A DNA stretch of 64,000 bases from a bacterium (lineage in GTDB: Bacteria > Chloroflexota > Dehalococcoidia > Tepidiformales > Tepidiformaceae): the NCBI GenBank assembly GCA_003577245.1, contig QEVS01000001.1, forward strand, positions 62,001-126,000. Reading direction: 5' to 3'. Each line of letters begins with the position of its first letter. The first letter of the stretch is position 1. Shown one piece after another: positions 17,402 through 26,228 of this stretch. The notes beneath the pieces are model-generated. The model worked only from the letters and a program-made list of their open reading frames with translations. It was not told the DNA's origin and searched no databases. Both the position numbers and the translations under genes were made by a program.

Positions 17402-18292
17402 TCAGAGCAGGTTGGCCGTACCGCCGAACGCCGCCTGCCCAAACACCGAGCAGTCGAACTGGCACTCCCCGCAGTTCGTCGGGTGCTGGAGGCGTCGCAC
17501 ATCCAGGATCTCGATCACCTGCGCCTGTGTACGCAGCACGCCCTGCCTCTGGAGGTCCGAAAGCACCCGGATGGCTGTCTCGATGGTCACCCCCGAGCGG
17601 TCCGCAATATCTTGCCTCGTGAGCCGGAAGCCAATTCGTACCCCGCCGGGGGTACGATGGCCATACTGGCGCGCCAGCTGCAGCAGGGTGCAACCGATAC
17701 GGCCTCGTGCGTCCTTGAGAGTCGCTACCGCCGTGGCGATGTCACGCTGCCGCAGCTCAAGGCAGAGCTGCTCGATTGTGTTCCTCACCGTCAAAGGGTA
17801 GTTGCGCGCGAGGTGCGAAAGGACGGCCTTCGGAACGTAGACCAGCACGCAGTCTTCGAGCGCGGTGGCCGTGGCGGTGTACGTGCGGCCATCAAGCGCC
17901 GGCCCCAGCTCCAGGGCCGAGCTCTCCCCCCGGAAGCTCACCACGTGCTGGCGCCCGTCGGCCGCGGAATGGTAGAGCCGCACCCGCCCCGATGCCAGCA
18001 CCCACAGCCCATCGCAAGCCTGGCCCTCAACGAAGATGTCCGCCTGTGCCGGGAACGGCTGGAACCGGCACAAAGCGGCGATGTCTTCGACCTCCCGCCG
18101 TTCCAGACCGGCAAGCAGCGGGCACCGTTCGAGCACGGAAACGAGTCTCTTGTTCTCGTCGCGCTGGTAACCTTCTCCGTCCGCAGAACGCTCGGGCGCA
18201 GCCACACCACCCCGTGCGCTCATCCCGACTCGTTCGCGTAGCGCGCTCGCCGTGGCGGCTGCCAGCCCCGAAGGCCGTTGCCAGGTCACCAT
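17402..18292 (-). CDS. Crp/Fnr-family transcription regulator with C-terminal cysteine cluster
   Basis: This 296-residue regulator has a cyclic-nucleotide-binding-type beta barrel at about residues 55-170 (PAQADIFVEGQACDGLWVL, ASGRVRLY). A long helix is followed by a winged helix with LTRQDIADRSGVTIETAIRV at about 228-250. I chose the ATG at 18292, which has GGAGAG 6 bases upstream; an ATG at 18223 is the alternative. The C-terminal tail has C274-x2-C277-x3-C281 (NCGECQFDC), which is not the N-terminal cluster of Fnr. Redox or metal sensing through this tail is an inference. It is the upstream member of a gene string leading into the molybdoenzyme genes and is the natural candidate to bind the TATGAC-N4-GTCATA repeats. 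Confidence 0.88.
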   Translation of the reverse strand: MVTWQRPSGLAAATASALRERVGMSARGGVAAPERSADGEGYQRDENKRLVSVLERCPLLAGLERREVEDIAALCRFQPFPAQADIFVEGQACDGLWVLASGRVRLYHSAADGRQHVVSFRGESSALELGPALDGRTYTATATALEDCVLVYVPKAVLSHLARNYPLTVRNTIEQLCLELRQRDIATAVATLKDARGRIGCTLLQLARQYGHRTPGGVRIGFRLTRQDIADRSGVTIETAIRVLSDLQRQGVLRTQAQVIEILDVRRLQHPTNCGECQFDCSVFGQAAFGGTANLL

Positions 18293-18553
18293 GCGGCTCT
18301 CCAGGGGCTCTCTATCAGACCCGCGACCCCGCCCGGTCCTTCGAGCCGGAATCCCGCGCCCCCGCACACACGGTTCAATCCTGCCATCACATTCCTGCCT
18401 CTCACCGTCGGGCGTCGCTCCCTTGCCGCACAGCAACGCGCCTCACTTGTCATAGCCCATGGCTCATAATCGGACACCCGGGGCGGTCACGTCAGCTGCT
18501 GCACATCCGGGCGGCCGGGTCCAATCGCGGCCGCCCGGTGTCCCGGTCGTCAC

Positions 18554-19714
18554 CTAGCCGCGCGGCAGTCCAAGCCCGCGCGTGGCGATGATTCCCTTCT
18601 GCACCTCGGTGGTACCGCCCGCGATCGTCGAGCTGACCGCCTGCATGTATCCCATCGAGGCCCGGTTGCGCACCCCACCGTGCATTCCATAAAGGTGCAT
18701 CGAAAGCGTCGCGATTCGCTGCTGCAGCTCGCTCGAGTACATCTTGCACATGCTTGCCTCGTAGTTCGGGATCAGCCCCCGTACCTGCATGCTCACGACC
18801 CGGTAGCTCAGCATCTTCGCCACCTCGCACTCAATCCAGCGGTCAACGAACTCGGCCTTCACCTTCGGGTTCCGCGTAAACGAGACCTCACTGCCTTCCT
18901 TCGCCTGCCGGATGAGCCCTTCCAGCACCTTGCGCACCCCGATGGCGTTGCCAATAGACGAGCGCTCGAAGTCGAGCGTCGTCGTGCCCACGTACCAGCC
19001 CCGGTTCTCCTCGCCAACGCGGTTCCGCACCGGAACGCGCACATCTTCGAAGAAGACCTCGTTGAAAGTCTGCGTTCCTGCCAGCGTGGTCAGCGGCCGA
19101 ACGGTCACGCCCGGGCTCTTCATGTCGACGAGCAGGTAGGTGATTCCCCGGTGCTTCGGCGCGTCCGGGTCCGTTCGCACGAGCATGTACATCCAGTCCG
19201 AGAACTGAGCGCCCGTCGTCCAGATCTTCTGCCCGTTGATGACATACTCGTCGCCGTCGCGCACGGCACGCGTCTGCAGAGCGGCCAGGTCGCTCCCGGC
19301 GCCCGGTTCGCTATACCCCTGGCACCAGATCACCTCACCCTTGAGGATGCGGCTCAGGTGCTCCGCCTTCTGCTCTTCGGTCCCGTGCTCGATCAGGGTC
19401 GGGCCGATCATCATTACCCCGAAGCCGCCCAGGTTGCCGGGAACCCCCGCCTCGGCGAACTCCTCGTTCATCACGAACTGGTCCACGATGGACATGTCCG
19501 CGCCGCCGTACTTCGCCGGCCACGAAGGTGCTATCCAGCCCCGCGCCGCTACCTTGTCGCGCCACTCCTTGATCGCCCCCAGGCGCCCGAACAGTGAACC
19601 CTCCCCCATCTCGCCGCTGCCGCGTAGTGCCGCAGGCGTCTCCCTGTCGATGAATCCGCGGACCTCCGTGCGCCACGCCGCCTCGTGTGCGCTGTCTCCC
19701 AGGTTGATGGCCAT
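18554..19714 (-). CDS. Acyl-CoA dehydrogenase family protein
   Basis: This 386-residue FAD-dependent acyl-CoA dehydrogenase has the family signatures in order. CQGYSEPGAGSDLA comes in the first half, YVINGQKIWTTGAQFSDWMY next (substrate/FAD loop), and the C-terminal stretch is GGTTEVQKGIIATRGLGLPR. The full length fits the family. AAGGCAGGAAG precedes the ATG. The chain length or branched substrate cannot be assigned. A consensus Crp-like site lies about 140-155 bases upstream of the start. Confidence 0.92.
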   Translation of the reverse strand: MAINLGDSAHEAAWRTEVRGFIDRETPAALRGSGEMGEGSLFGRLGAIKEWRDKVAARGWIAPSWPAKYGGADMSIVDQFVMNEEFAEAGVPGNLGGFGVMMIGPTLIEHGTEEQKAEHLSRILKGEVIWCQGYSEPGAGSDLAALQTRAVRDGDEYVINGQKIWTTGAQFSDWMYMLVRTDPDAPKHRGITYLLVDMKSPGVTVRPLTTLAGTQTFNEVFFEDVRVPVRNRVGEENRGWYVGTTTLDFERSSIGNAIGVRKVLEGLIRQAKEGSEVSFTRNPKVKAEFVDRWIECEVAKMLSYRVVSMQVRGLIPNYEASMCKMYSSELQQRIATLSMHLYGMHGGVRNRASMGYMQAVSSTIAGGTTEVQKGIIATRGLGLPRG

Positions 19715-19854
19715 GTGCTCGCTTCCTGCCTTTGAATGTTCGTTGCCACATTGTCGGGGAGTGTTTACCGCCCGGCAAGCAAGACGGCGAATCGAACCCG
19801 GCCCGCCCCCCTATCGAAAACTCGATGCATTCGCCCCTTGATGATCTCTCCACT

Positions 19855-19870
19855 TGTGATAGGATTCACA
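19855..19870 (-). promoter_or_regulatory. Consensus Crp-like site TGTGA-N6-TCACA
   Basis: TGTGATAGGATTCACA is a full match to the TGTGA-N6-TCACA consensus of Crp-type regulators. It lies in the 301-base gap between the acyl-CoA dehydrogenase (start 19714) and the stop of the reductase gene at 20016. The centre is about 148 bases before the dehydrogenase start. It differs from the TATGAC-N4-GTCATA repeats of the molybdoenzyme genes, so a second regulator may be involved. No gene is seen in this gap. Confidence 0.5.
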
Positions 19871-19963
19871 TTGTTCCAAAGAGAAGCGCAGGCTGGCTGG
19901 TCCGTCCCTCCCTGAATCGCTCTGCTATCACTTTTCCCCCTCCGCCGCCTGCGCTTCCAACAA

Positions 19964-19993
19964 GAGAGGCTCCTCGTTCCCGGGGAGCCTCTC
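19964..19993 (-). terminator. Hairpin terminator after the FabL/FabI-like reductase gene
   Basis: A perfect 10-bp stem (GAGAGGCTCC / GGAGCCTCTC) has a 10-base loop. It lies 22 bases past the minus-strand stop at 20016. Read on the minus strand it is followed by TTGTTGG, a modest T-rich tail. Confidence 0.65.
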
Positions 19994-20015
19994 CTGTTGT
20001 TCGGGGCTCAGCACT

Positions 20016-20822
20016 TCAGGGCGTGATCACGAGATCCTCTCCCCCATCAACCCGAATCACGTTTCCCGTCATCCACTCCGTTCCATCAGCTGAAAGCGCC
20101 ACGATCACGCGGGCGACATCTTCGGGCGTCGTCATCCGCTGCGATGGGTTGGCGCCGCGGGCGAATTCGCGCAACCGTTCGGCCCCGGGGATCTTGCTCA
20201 GCGCCGGGGTGTCGGTGACCCCCGCCTGGATGGCATTTGCCGTGGCCCCATGCGGGGCCAGCTCCACCGCGAGCTGCCGCAGGTGCGACTCGAGGACCGA
20301 CTTCGCCGCCGACACCGCGCCATAGCCCGGGATGACGCGCTGGTTGCCTGCGCTCGTCATTCCATAGATGCGCGTGCCCTTCCCTACGAGTCCCGCGTTG
20401 TAAAGGTCCTGCACCCAGTACACGAGGCTGTTTGCCATCGTGTCCAGCGTCATCTCTATCTGCTTCTGGCTCAGCGCTGCGCCGTTGGAGTCTGGTAGAA
20501 GTCCCAGCCCGGTCGTCCCAAACGCAATCGAATGCAGGACCACGCGCAGGGGCCGGCGCGCAAGCGCTGCCATCTCTGCCACCCCCGCCTGCCGCTTCTC
20601 GGCATCTGCCACGTTGATGTTGAAGAACTTCGCCTGAACGCCCAGCTTCTCGATGCCGCTGATGATCGCCTCAACCGCCGGCATTGCCTGGCGGCGGTCC
20701 AGGTGAACTCCGAGGATGTTCGACCCGTTCCGCGCCAGCTCGAGCGCCACGGCCGCACCAAACCCGCTGGATGCCCCGAGAACCAGGGACCATTCGCCGC
20801 TGAATTGCTTTGTCATGGCCAC
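20016..20822 (-). CDS. Enoyl-ACP reductase-like short-chain dehydrogenase (FabL/FabI type)
   Basis: This 268-residue Rossmann-fold SDR has a cofactor loop GASSGFG at residues 16-22. HSIAFGTTG at about 97-105 is the FabI/FabL-type HSIA segment. The catalytic pair has the enoyl-reductase spacing Y167-x6-K174 (YGAVSAAK) instead of the usual SDR Y-x3-K. The tail ends in TGNVIRVDGGEDLV. This favours reduction of enoyl thioesters over a keto-reductase role. The start is either the GTG at 20822 (GAGAGG 8 bases upstream) or the ATG at 20816. It is transcribed divergently from the metallo-hydrolase and lipid-ligase pair, consistent with fatty acid metabolism. Confidence 0.82.
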   Translation of the reverse strand: MAMTKQFSGEWSLVLGASSGFGAAVALELARNGSNILGVHLDRRQAMPAVEAIISGIEKLGVQAKFFNINVADAEKRQAGVAEMAALARRPLRVVLHSIAFGTTGLGLLPDSNGAALSQKQIEMTLDTMANSLVYWVQDLYNAGLVGKGTRIYGMTSAGNQRVIPGYGAVSAAKSVLESHLRQLAVELAPHGATANAIQAGVTDTPALSKIPGAERLREFARGANPSQRMTTPEDVARVIVALSADGTEWMTGNVIRVDGGEDLVITP

Positions 20823-20892
20823 CTAAGGTACCTCTCCGAACGAACCACGGGAACCCGGTTGCCCCTGCTGCGGGCATTTCCTTCGTTCCTGA

Positions 20893-20904
20893 TATGCTTT
20901 GCCC
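20893..20904 (+). promoter_or_regulatory. Putative -10 element of a leaderless promoter
   Basis: TATGCT at 20893-20898 lies 6 bases before the ATG of the metallo-hydrolase gene, and no Shine-Dalgarno is present. This geometry fits a transcript beginning at the start codon. No good -35 box is visible. Confidence 0.4.
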
Positions 20905-21681
20905 ATGCCTCCACGACAGGCCACAGCACGCCCCTGGCAGGAACGCTGGGACGAAATGAAGCCGGCGCCGTTTCGCCTCACCCGCGAGGTGTTGCCGGGT
21001 CTCTACCAGGTGCGAACGCGCGGTTCCCGCGCCTACCTCATCGTTGACGACGAGATCACCCTCATCGACACCGGCAACCCCGGATCCGGCATCCGCGTGC
21101 TCAAGGCCCTGCAAGAGATCGGCCGCTCGCCCGAAGACATCAAGCACATCGTCATCACGCACTACCACATCGACCACGTCGGCGGGCTGCCCGAACTGCA
21201 GAAACACGTCAACGCCCGCACCGGCGTTCACCTCGCCGAAGCGCCCCACGTCGAGAGCGACGAGCCGCTTCCCAACCCGTTCATCCATCCCCTGTTGGCC
21301 AGGATCTGCGAGCCCTACCTGCTGCGCCAGGACCCCGGTTCGGCGCGCGTTGACGTTCACCTCAACGATGGCGACGAGCTTCCCGCCCTTGGAGGCATGC
21401 GTATCGTGCATGCTCCCGGCCACACCGCCGGTAGCATCTCCATTCACTTCCCGAACCGCGGCCTGCTGCTTGTCGGCGATGCCATGCAGTTCAAGTTTGG
21501 ACGGCTGATGCTGCCGAGCCGCCTGTTCACGCAGGACATGGCAGCCGCAGCGGCCTCGGTCCGCAAGCTTGCCACCCTGGACTTCGACACGCTCTGCTTC
21601 AGCCACTTCCGTCCCATCCTCACGGGCGCCGATGCCCAGGTCCGCCAGTTCGCGGCAACCCTCCCCGTGGGTCCATCGTGA
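20905..21681 (+). CDS. Metallo-beta-lactamase-fold hydrolase
   Basis: This 258-residue protein has the di-metal motif H86-x-H88-x-D90-H91 (THYHIDHVGG). Later come HAPGHTAGSISIH and LLVGDAMQF, the third His and the bridging Asp. Reaction and substrate are unknown; thioester, phosphodiester or lactone hydrolysis are all known in this fold. The ATG is chosen over a TTG six bases upstream. Its stop overlaps the GTG of the acyl ligase gene by 4 bases (GTGA), so the two are coupled. Its substrate is plausibly a lipid or CoA thioester. Confidence 0.88.
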   Translation: MPPRQATARPWQERWDEMKPAPFRLTREVLPGLYQVRTRGSRAYLIVDDEITLIDTGNPGSGIRVLKALQEIGRSPEDIKHIVITHYHIDHVGGLPELQKHVNARTGVHLAEAPHVESDEPLPNPFIHPLLARICEPYLLRQDPGSARVDVHLNDGDELPALGGMRIVHAPGHTAGSISIHFPNRGLLLVGDAMQFKFGRLMLPSRLFTQDMAAAAASVRKLATLDFDTLCFSHFRPILTGADAQVRQFAATLPVGPS

Positions 21682-24134
21682 ATACCCTCGTTGACCTGCT
21701 CGAACAGACTGCCAGGGAGAACCGCGACCGGCCGGCCCTGCTCATGCGGCTCGGGGTCCGCTCCATTCGCTACACCTACGGCGAGCTTGAAGATCGGGCC
21801 CACGCCTACGCCCGCCTAATGTCCCAGCGGCACGTGGCGAAAGGCGACCGCGTGCTCCTCTGGGCGCCGAATCAGCCCGACTGGGTGGCGGCCATGTTCG
21901 GCGCCTTCCTCGTAGGGGGTGCCCTGGTTCCGCTCGACGTGCGGAGCTCGCGCGAATTCGTCGAGCGCGTTGTCTCCCAGACCGAGCCCGTTCTCGCCTT
22001 CGCCGGGCACGACCAGGCAGCCATCCTGCGTGAACTCGAAGTCCCGGTCGTCGAAATGGAGACGATCCGCCTCCCCGCCGGCGACAGGGTTGCACCCGCT
22101 CCCATCGGCCGCGACGACACGGCCGAGATCATCTTCACCTCGGGAACCACCGGCGACCCCAAGGGCGTGGTCCTCTCGCACTACAACATCGTCTCCAACG
22201 TCGAGGCGGCGCTGACGATGATTCACATCTCCCGCGACAGCCGCCTGCTCTCGCTCCTGCCCCTGAGCCACATGTTCGAACAGACCGGTGGCTGCCACGC
22301 TGCGCTCTCCGCCGGCGCCTCCATCTACTACCCGGCCAGCCGCCAGCCGGCAGCCCTCGCCCGCGTCATGCAGGACTGGAAGCCGACGATCATCATCGCC
22401 GTGCCCCAGGTCCTTTCCCTCTTCATGAACGGCATCGAGCGCGAAGCCACAAACCAGGGGCGCATGGCAATGCTCAACAGGCTGCGCCGCCTGGCCGCTC
22501 CCCTTCCCCCCAGGGCGCGCCGGACGCTCTTCCGTTCTGTCCTTGGCCGCTTCGGGGGACAGATCGACTTCATCGCCAGCGGCGGCGCCGCCCTCGATTC
22601 CGAAGTGCAGCTCAAATGGGAGGCAATGGGCATCCCCATCGTCGAAGGCTACGGCGCCACCGAGGCCGCCCCGATTGTGAGCATCAACCCCCGCAACGAC
22701 CGGAGGTTGAAGAGCGTCGGCCGCCCGCTGCCGGGCCAGCAGGTCCGCGTCACCGAGGATGGTGAGGTGCAGACGCGCGGCCCCAACATCTTCAAAGGGT
22801 ACTGGAACAACGACGCCGCCACCGCCGCTGCCTTTGACGAGGACTGGTACAGGACCGGCGACCTCGGCTACATCGAGGACGGATACCTATTCCTCAAGGG
22901 CCGCAAGAAAGACCTCATCGTCCTTGCCGATGGGCAAAACGTCTATCCCGAGGATATTGAGGGAATCCTCTGCCGCCAGTCCGGTATCGTCGATGCTGTG
23001 GTTGTCGGCCTGGAGCGCGATGGCGACGTCCGGGTCCACGCCGTTCTCATTGAGCACCAGCCCGGCGCCGCCGAACAGGCCGTGCGCGCCGCCAACGCTC
23101 AGCTCGACGACCGCCAGCAGATCATGGGTTCCACCGTCTGGCCGGAAGAGGATTTTCCCCGCACGCACACCCTCAAGGTTCGCAAGAACCTCGTTACTGA
23201 CTATCTGAAAGGCCTCGAGGTCTCAGCGCCTGCCCCCGCCGCCGGCGCCGCTGACACCGACGAGCTGCGGCGCGTGGTAGCCTCGTGCTGCAAGTTCGAA
23301 GGCGCAATCCTCGAAAGCCACACCCTCGGCGCTGACCTGGGCCTCGATTCCCTGGGGAGGGTCGAGCTGCTGTCGGCCATCGAAGAAGAGATAGGTGTGT
23401 TTGTTGATGACACGGAGATCGGCCCGCAGACCACCGTGGCGGACCTGCGAGCAATGACGGAGCGGGGCGAACGCCGGCCGAAGACCCATCGCTTCCCGGG
23501 CTGGCCACGGAGCCGGCCCGTGCGCTGGCTCCGGCGAGCCCTCATGTCGGGCATCGTCTTCCCTCTCCTGCGCCTCGGTTACAGCGTCGAGGTGCGCGGC
23601 CGTGGCCGCTTCCGGGACTTGAACGAGCCGTGCCTCATTGTCAGCAACCACAACATGCACGTGGACCACTCCCTCCTCCTGCGCAGCATGCCCGCCTCCT
23701 TCCGCCAGCGTGTGGCCGTTGCCGCTGCCGCCAGCGATATCTTCGGAAACCGGCTGCGGGGCTTCTCCGCCAGCCTCCTGGGCAACGCCTTCCCATTTGC
23801 CAAGGAGGGCAGCGGCGTCCGCGAAAGCCTTGAGCACGTCGCCAGGATGCTCGAAGAAGGCTGGAACGTGCTCATCTTCCCCGAGGGCAAGCTGACCGTT
23901 CTTGGCCCCACCCAGCCCTTCAAGAGCGGCACCGGCCTGCTCGCCGTCGAGACAGGCGTCCCCGTGCTCCCCATGCGCATCGATGTCCTGCGGCCTGGTT
24001 TCTACGAGGGAAAGTGGCTGCCGCATCCCCGTGCCCGCGTGCGCGTCAACATCGGCGCGCCGATCACCTTCGAGCCCGGCACCAGCTACTCCGAAGCCAC
24101 CGAACGCCTCGAAGCCGCCGTTCGCGAAGCCTGA
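21678..24134 (+). CDS. Acyl-CoA/ACP ligase - acyl carrier domain - PlsC acyltransferase fusion
   Basis: This single 818-residue protein has three domains. Residues 1-515 are a full acyl-adenylating domain with TSGTTGDPKG at about 154-163, EGYGATEAAP, and the lid lysine region near PRTHTLKVRKN. Residues about 530-590 are a carrier domain with LGLDSLGRVEL, where Ser558 is the predicted phosphopantetheine site. Residues about 615-818 are a PlsC-type glycerolipid acyltransferase with H658-x4-D663 (NHNMHVDHS) and FPEGK at 734-738. It would activate a fatty acid, hold it on the internal carrier and pass it to a glycerol or lysolipid acceptor at the membrane. This resembles Aas of Escherichia coli but with an added carrier and the reverse domain order. 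Confidence 0.9.
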   Translation: MNTLVDLLEQTARENRDRPALLMRLGVRSIRYTYGELEDRAHAYARLMSQRHVAKGDRVLLWAPNQPDWVAAMFGAFLVGGALVPLDVRSSREFVERVVSQTEPVLAFAGHDQAAILRELEVPVVEMETIRLPAGDRVAPAPIGRDDTAEIIFTSGTTGDPKGVVLSHYNIVSNVEAALTMIHISRDSRLLSLLPLSHMFEQTGGCHAALSAGASIYYPASRQPAALARVMQDWKPTIIIAVPQVLSLFMNGIEREATNQGRMAMLNRLRRLAAPLPPRARRTLFRSVLGRFGGQIDFIASGGAALDSEVQLKWEAMGIPIVEGYGATEAAPIVSINPRNDRRLKSVGRPLPGQQVRVTEDGEVQTRGPNIFKGYWNNDAATAAAFDEDWYRTGDLGYIEDGYLFLKGRKKDLIVLADGQNVYPEDIEGILCRQSGIVDAVVVGLERDGDVRVHAVLIEHQPGAAEQAVRAANAQLDDRQQIMGSTVWPEEDFPRTHTLKVRKNLVTDYLKGLEVSAPAPAAGAADTDELRRVVASCCKFEGAILESHTLGADLGLDSLGRVELLSAIEEEIGVFVDDTEIGPQTTVADLRAMTERGERRPKTHRFPGWPRSRPVRWLRRALMSGIVFPLLRLGYSVEVRGRGRFRDLNEPCLIVSNHNMHVDHSLLLRSMPASFRQRVAVAAAASDIFGNRLRGFSASLLGNAFPFAKEGSGVRESLEHVARMLEEGWNVLIFPEGKLTVLGPTQPFKSGTGLLAVETGVPVLPMRIDVLRPGFYEGKWLPHPRARVRVNIGAPITFEPGTSYSEATERLEAAVREA

Positions 24135-24141
24135 CCACCGC

Positions 24142-25440
24142 TCAGGCCGAACAGAGCCTTCGCACCACCTCGTACATCACCTGCAGCCCAAGGCGAATGT
24201 TCTCAATGCTGATCCGCTCGTTGTGACCGTGAATCGTTGCCAGGTCCTCCATTGGCAGCAGACACGGCACGAACCCGTAGGCCGGCGTCCCCCGCACACG
24301 GTAGATCCTCGAGTCGGTGAAACCCGGTGTCAGCTCAGGCGCCAGCCGGGCCCCCTCCACCATCTCGGCGCAGACCTCGGCTACCGTCCGCGTGAACTCG
24401 GAATCGAGCGGCGAGGACGCCCCCTGGTAGCGGTTCAACACCTCCACCTCAACCCGCTCATCATCGATAACCGCGCCCAGCGCCGCCATAAACTCGTCCG
24501 CGTCGGCATCCGGGAGCAGACGGCAATCGAGCGTTGCACTGGCCTCCGCGGGGATGACGTTGACCTTCACCCCCGTTGAGATGGTGGTGAGCGAGATGGT
24601 GTTCGCCAACCGTGCCCGCGCGGCCGGGTTCCCGGCAGCAGAGGCGAGGATTGCCGCTTCGCTGCCTCCCGGGCCCAGCCCTGCCGCGGCCAGCGCTTCG
24701 AAATGAGCCCGCATCACTGGCGTCACCCGAGCTTCCTGTTGCCAGTTGCGGATGCGGTCGAGCGCCTTCACCAGCCGCTCCGCGCAGTTGTCGCCATGCG
24801 GAACCGAGCCGTGCCCGGGCCTTCCGCGCGTCACCAGCCGCAGCCAGAGGGGGACTTTCTCCCCCGGTGCAAACGAGAACACGGGCGTGGTGCCGCCTGC
24901 CAGGTCTGCAACGCCGTAGGCCCCTTCGTTGATTACTAGCTCGGCATCCAGCCAGTCCGGGCGGTTCCGTTCGAGCCATGCAGCCCCGAATTCGCTTCCT
25001 GCCTCCTCATCGGCCACTGCCAGGAAGGTGACCGCACGCTTGAGGCGAACCTCCTGCCGCTTGAGCAGAATCACGGTCATCAGCTCGATCACGCCCATGG
25101 CCTTCATGTCTAGAGCTCCGCGCCCCCAGATGTATCCATCGCGTACATCACCGCCGAAGGGGTCGATACCCCAGAACTGCCGCTCCACCGGCACCACATC
25201 TGTGTGGTTCAGGAGGCAGATACCTCCCGTGCCCGGTCCAATGTGGGCAATCAGATTCGACCGCCCCGGCGCCGGGGCCGCTGTTTCGTAGCGAATCCCT
25301 TCCGAGGCCAGGATCCCGCCCAGGAAGGCGACTGCGCGCTCTTCGTTGCCCGGCGGGTTCGAAGTGTCGATGCGAATGTACTCACGAAGGATGCCCACGG
25401 CCTCGTTGGTGGCTGCGTCCCAGTCGATCGGTTTGGTCAT
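24142..25440 (-). CDS. M20-family metallopeptidase/deacylase (ArgE/DapE/CPG2 type)
   Basis: This 432-residue protein has the M20 metal-site motifs: H79-x-D81 (NHTDVV), D111 (GRGALDMK), E145-E146 (VADEEAGSE) and a last His in IHGHNERI. The lid domain includes RGRPGHGSVPHG. Family members remove an amino acid or acyl group from small amides using two zinc or cobalt ions. The exact substrate is not readable. It converges with the lipid-ligase gene, whose stop is 7 bases away. Confidence 0.9.
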   Translation of the reverse strand: MTKPIDWDAATNEAVGILREYIRIDTSNPPGNEERAVAFLGGILASEGIRYETAAPAPGRSNLIAHIGPGTGGICLLNHTDVVPVERQFWGIDPFGGDVRDGYIWGRGALDMKAMGVIELMTVILLKRQEVRLKRAVTFLAVADEEAGSEFGAAWLERNRPDWLDAELVINEGAYGVADLAGGTTPVFSFAPGEKVPLWLRLVTRGRPGHGSVPHGDNCAERLVKALDRIRNWQQEARVTPVMRAHFEALAAAGLGPGGSEAAILASAAGNPAARARLANTISLTTISTGVKVNVIPAEASATLDCRLLPDADADEFMAALGAVIDDERVEVEVLNRYQGASSPLDSEFTRTVAEVCAEMVEGARLAPELTPGFTDSRIYRVRGTPAYGFVPCLLPMEDLATIHGHNERISIENIRLGLQVMYEVVRRLCSA

Positions 25441-25556
25441 CAGGGCTCATTCCGGGTGCGGGATTGGCGGAGTGTACCCCGCCACCAGGCGCACGTGTAC
25501 CGCTCTCGAGGTGCTCCCGGTTGTGGCAACGGCCGCTTCCGCACATAGTTGCCGTC

Positions 25557-26228
25557 GTGGAAGTCGCCGTGATGTTGGTGGCAGGCGCCGCCGGGCTCAC
25601 CTTTGGCTGGTTTGCGGCAGGCTGGCAGCATCTCCTCTACCGGCAGCCCGAATACCGGGACCATCCAATGAGCGGCACCCGGCTCCTCCGGTACCGCATT
25701 GCGCTGGCGGTGACGTGTGCCATCGCGGCCGCGCTGGCCCTGCGACCGGACCACTACGAGCCCGGTGCCGCCGTTCTCACTGCCTGCTTCCTGCTCGTGC
25801 TCGCCGTGCTCTCCAGCACCGACTTCGAACGCCGGATCATCCCCAACCGGCTTCTCTACCCGTCCCTGGTGGCCGCCGCTGCATTCTGCTGGGCCTGGCC
25901 CGACCGCTCGGTTGCGGGCGTCTGGCTGGGTGCCGCCTTCGCCGTCGCCGTGGCCGCTGGCCTGTTTTCCCTGGGTCTGCTCCTCGGCGCCATCCTCAAG
26001 GTTCGCGGCACCACCTTCGGCCTTGGCGATGTAAAGCTCATCCTGCTCATCGGGCTGCTTGCCGGGTGGCCGGCTGCGATGTCTGCCCTCTTCCTGGGCG
26101 TCGTTGCCGCCGGTGTGCCCAGCCTGGTCCTGCTCGCCACCGGCGGCGCCCGGCGATACTTCAGCTACGGGCCGTACCTCGCCCTCGGAGCGGCGCTCGT
26201 CCTGGTCTGGCCCGGCCGCTTCACCTAG
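25557..26228 (+). CDS. Prepilin peptidase (A24 family, CpaA/TadV-like)
   Basis: This 223-residue integral membrane aspartic protease would cut Flp-type prepilins at the cytoplasmic face. The two catalytic aspartates are in SSTDFERRIIPN and in FGLGDVKL (the GxGD motif). It lacks the N-terminal zinc/methylase domain of PilD, as expected of the short CpaA/TadV class. The start is the GTG at 25557; the ATG at 25572, with GGAAG 8-9 bases upstream, is nearly as likely. Its position beside the Tad genes supports the role. The stop overlaps the stop of the convergent methyltransferase by 3 bases. Confidence 0.85.
   Translation: MEVAVMLVAGAAGLTFGWFAAGWQHLLYRQPEYRDHPMSGTRLLRYRIALAVTCAIAAALALRPDHYEPGAAVLTACFLLVLAVLSSTDFERRIIPNRLLYPSLVAAAAFCWAWPDRSVAGVWLGAAFAVAVAAGLFSLGLLLGAILKVRGTTFGLGDVKLILLIGLLAGWPAAMSALFLGVVAAGVPSLVLLATGGARRYFSYGPYLALGAALVLVWPGRFT

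Noticed and set aside
18441-18480. Possible third copy of the TATGAC dyad upstream of the Crp/Fnr gene
   Set aside because: Only one TATGAC half-site occurs, next to a CCATGG palindrome. The second half-site is missing, so autoregulation is not supported.
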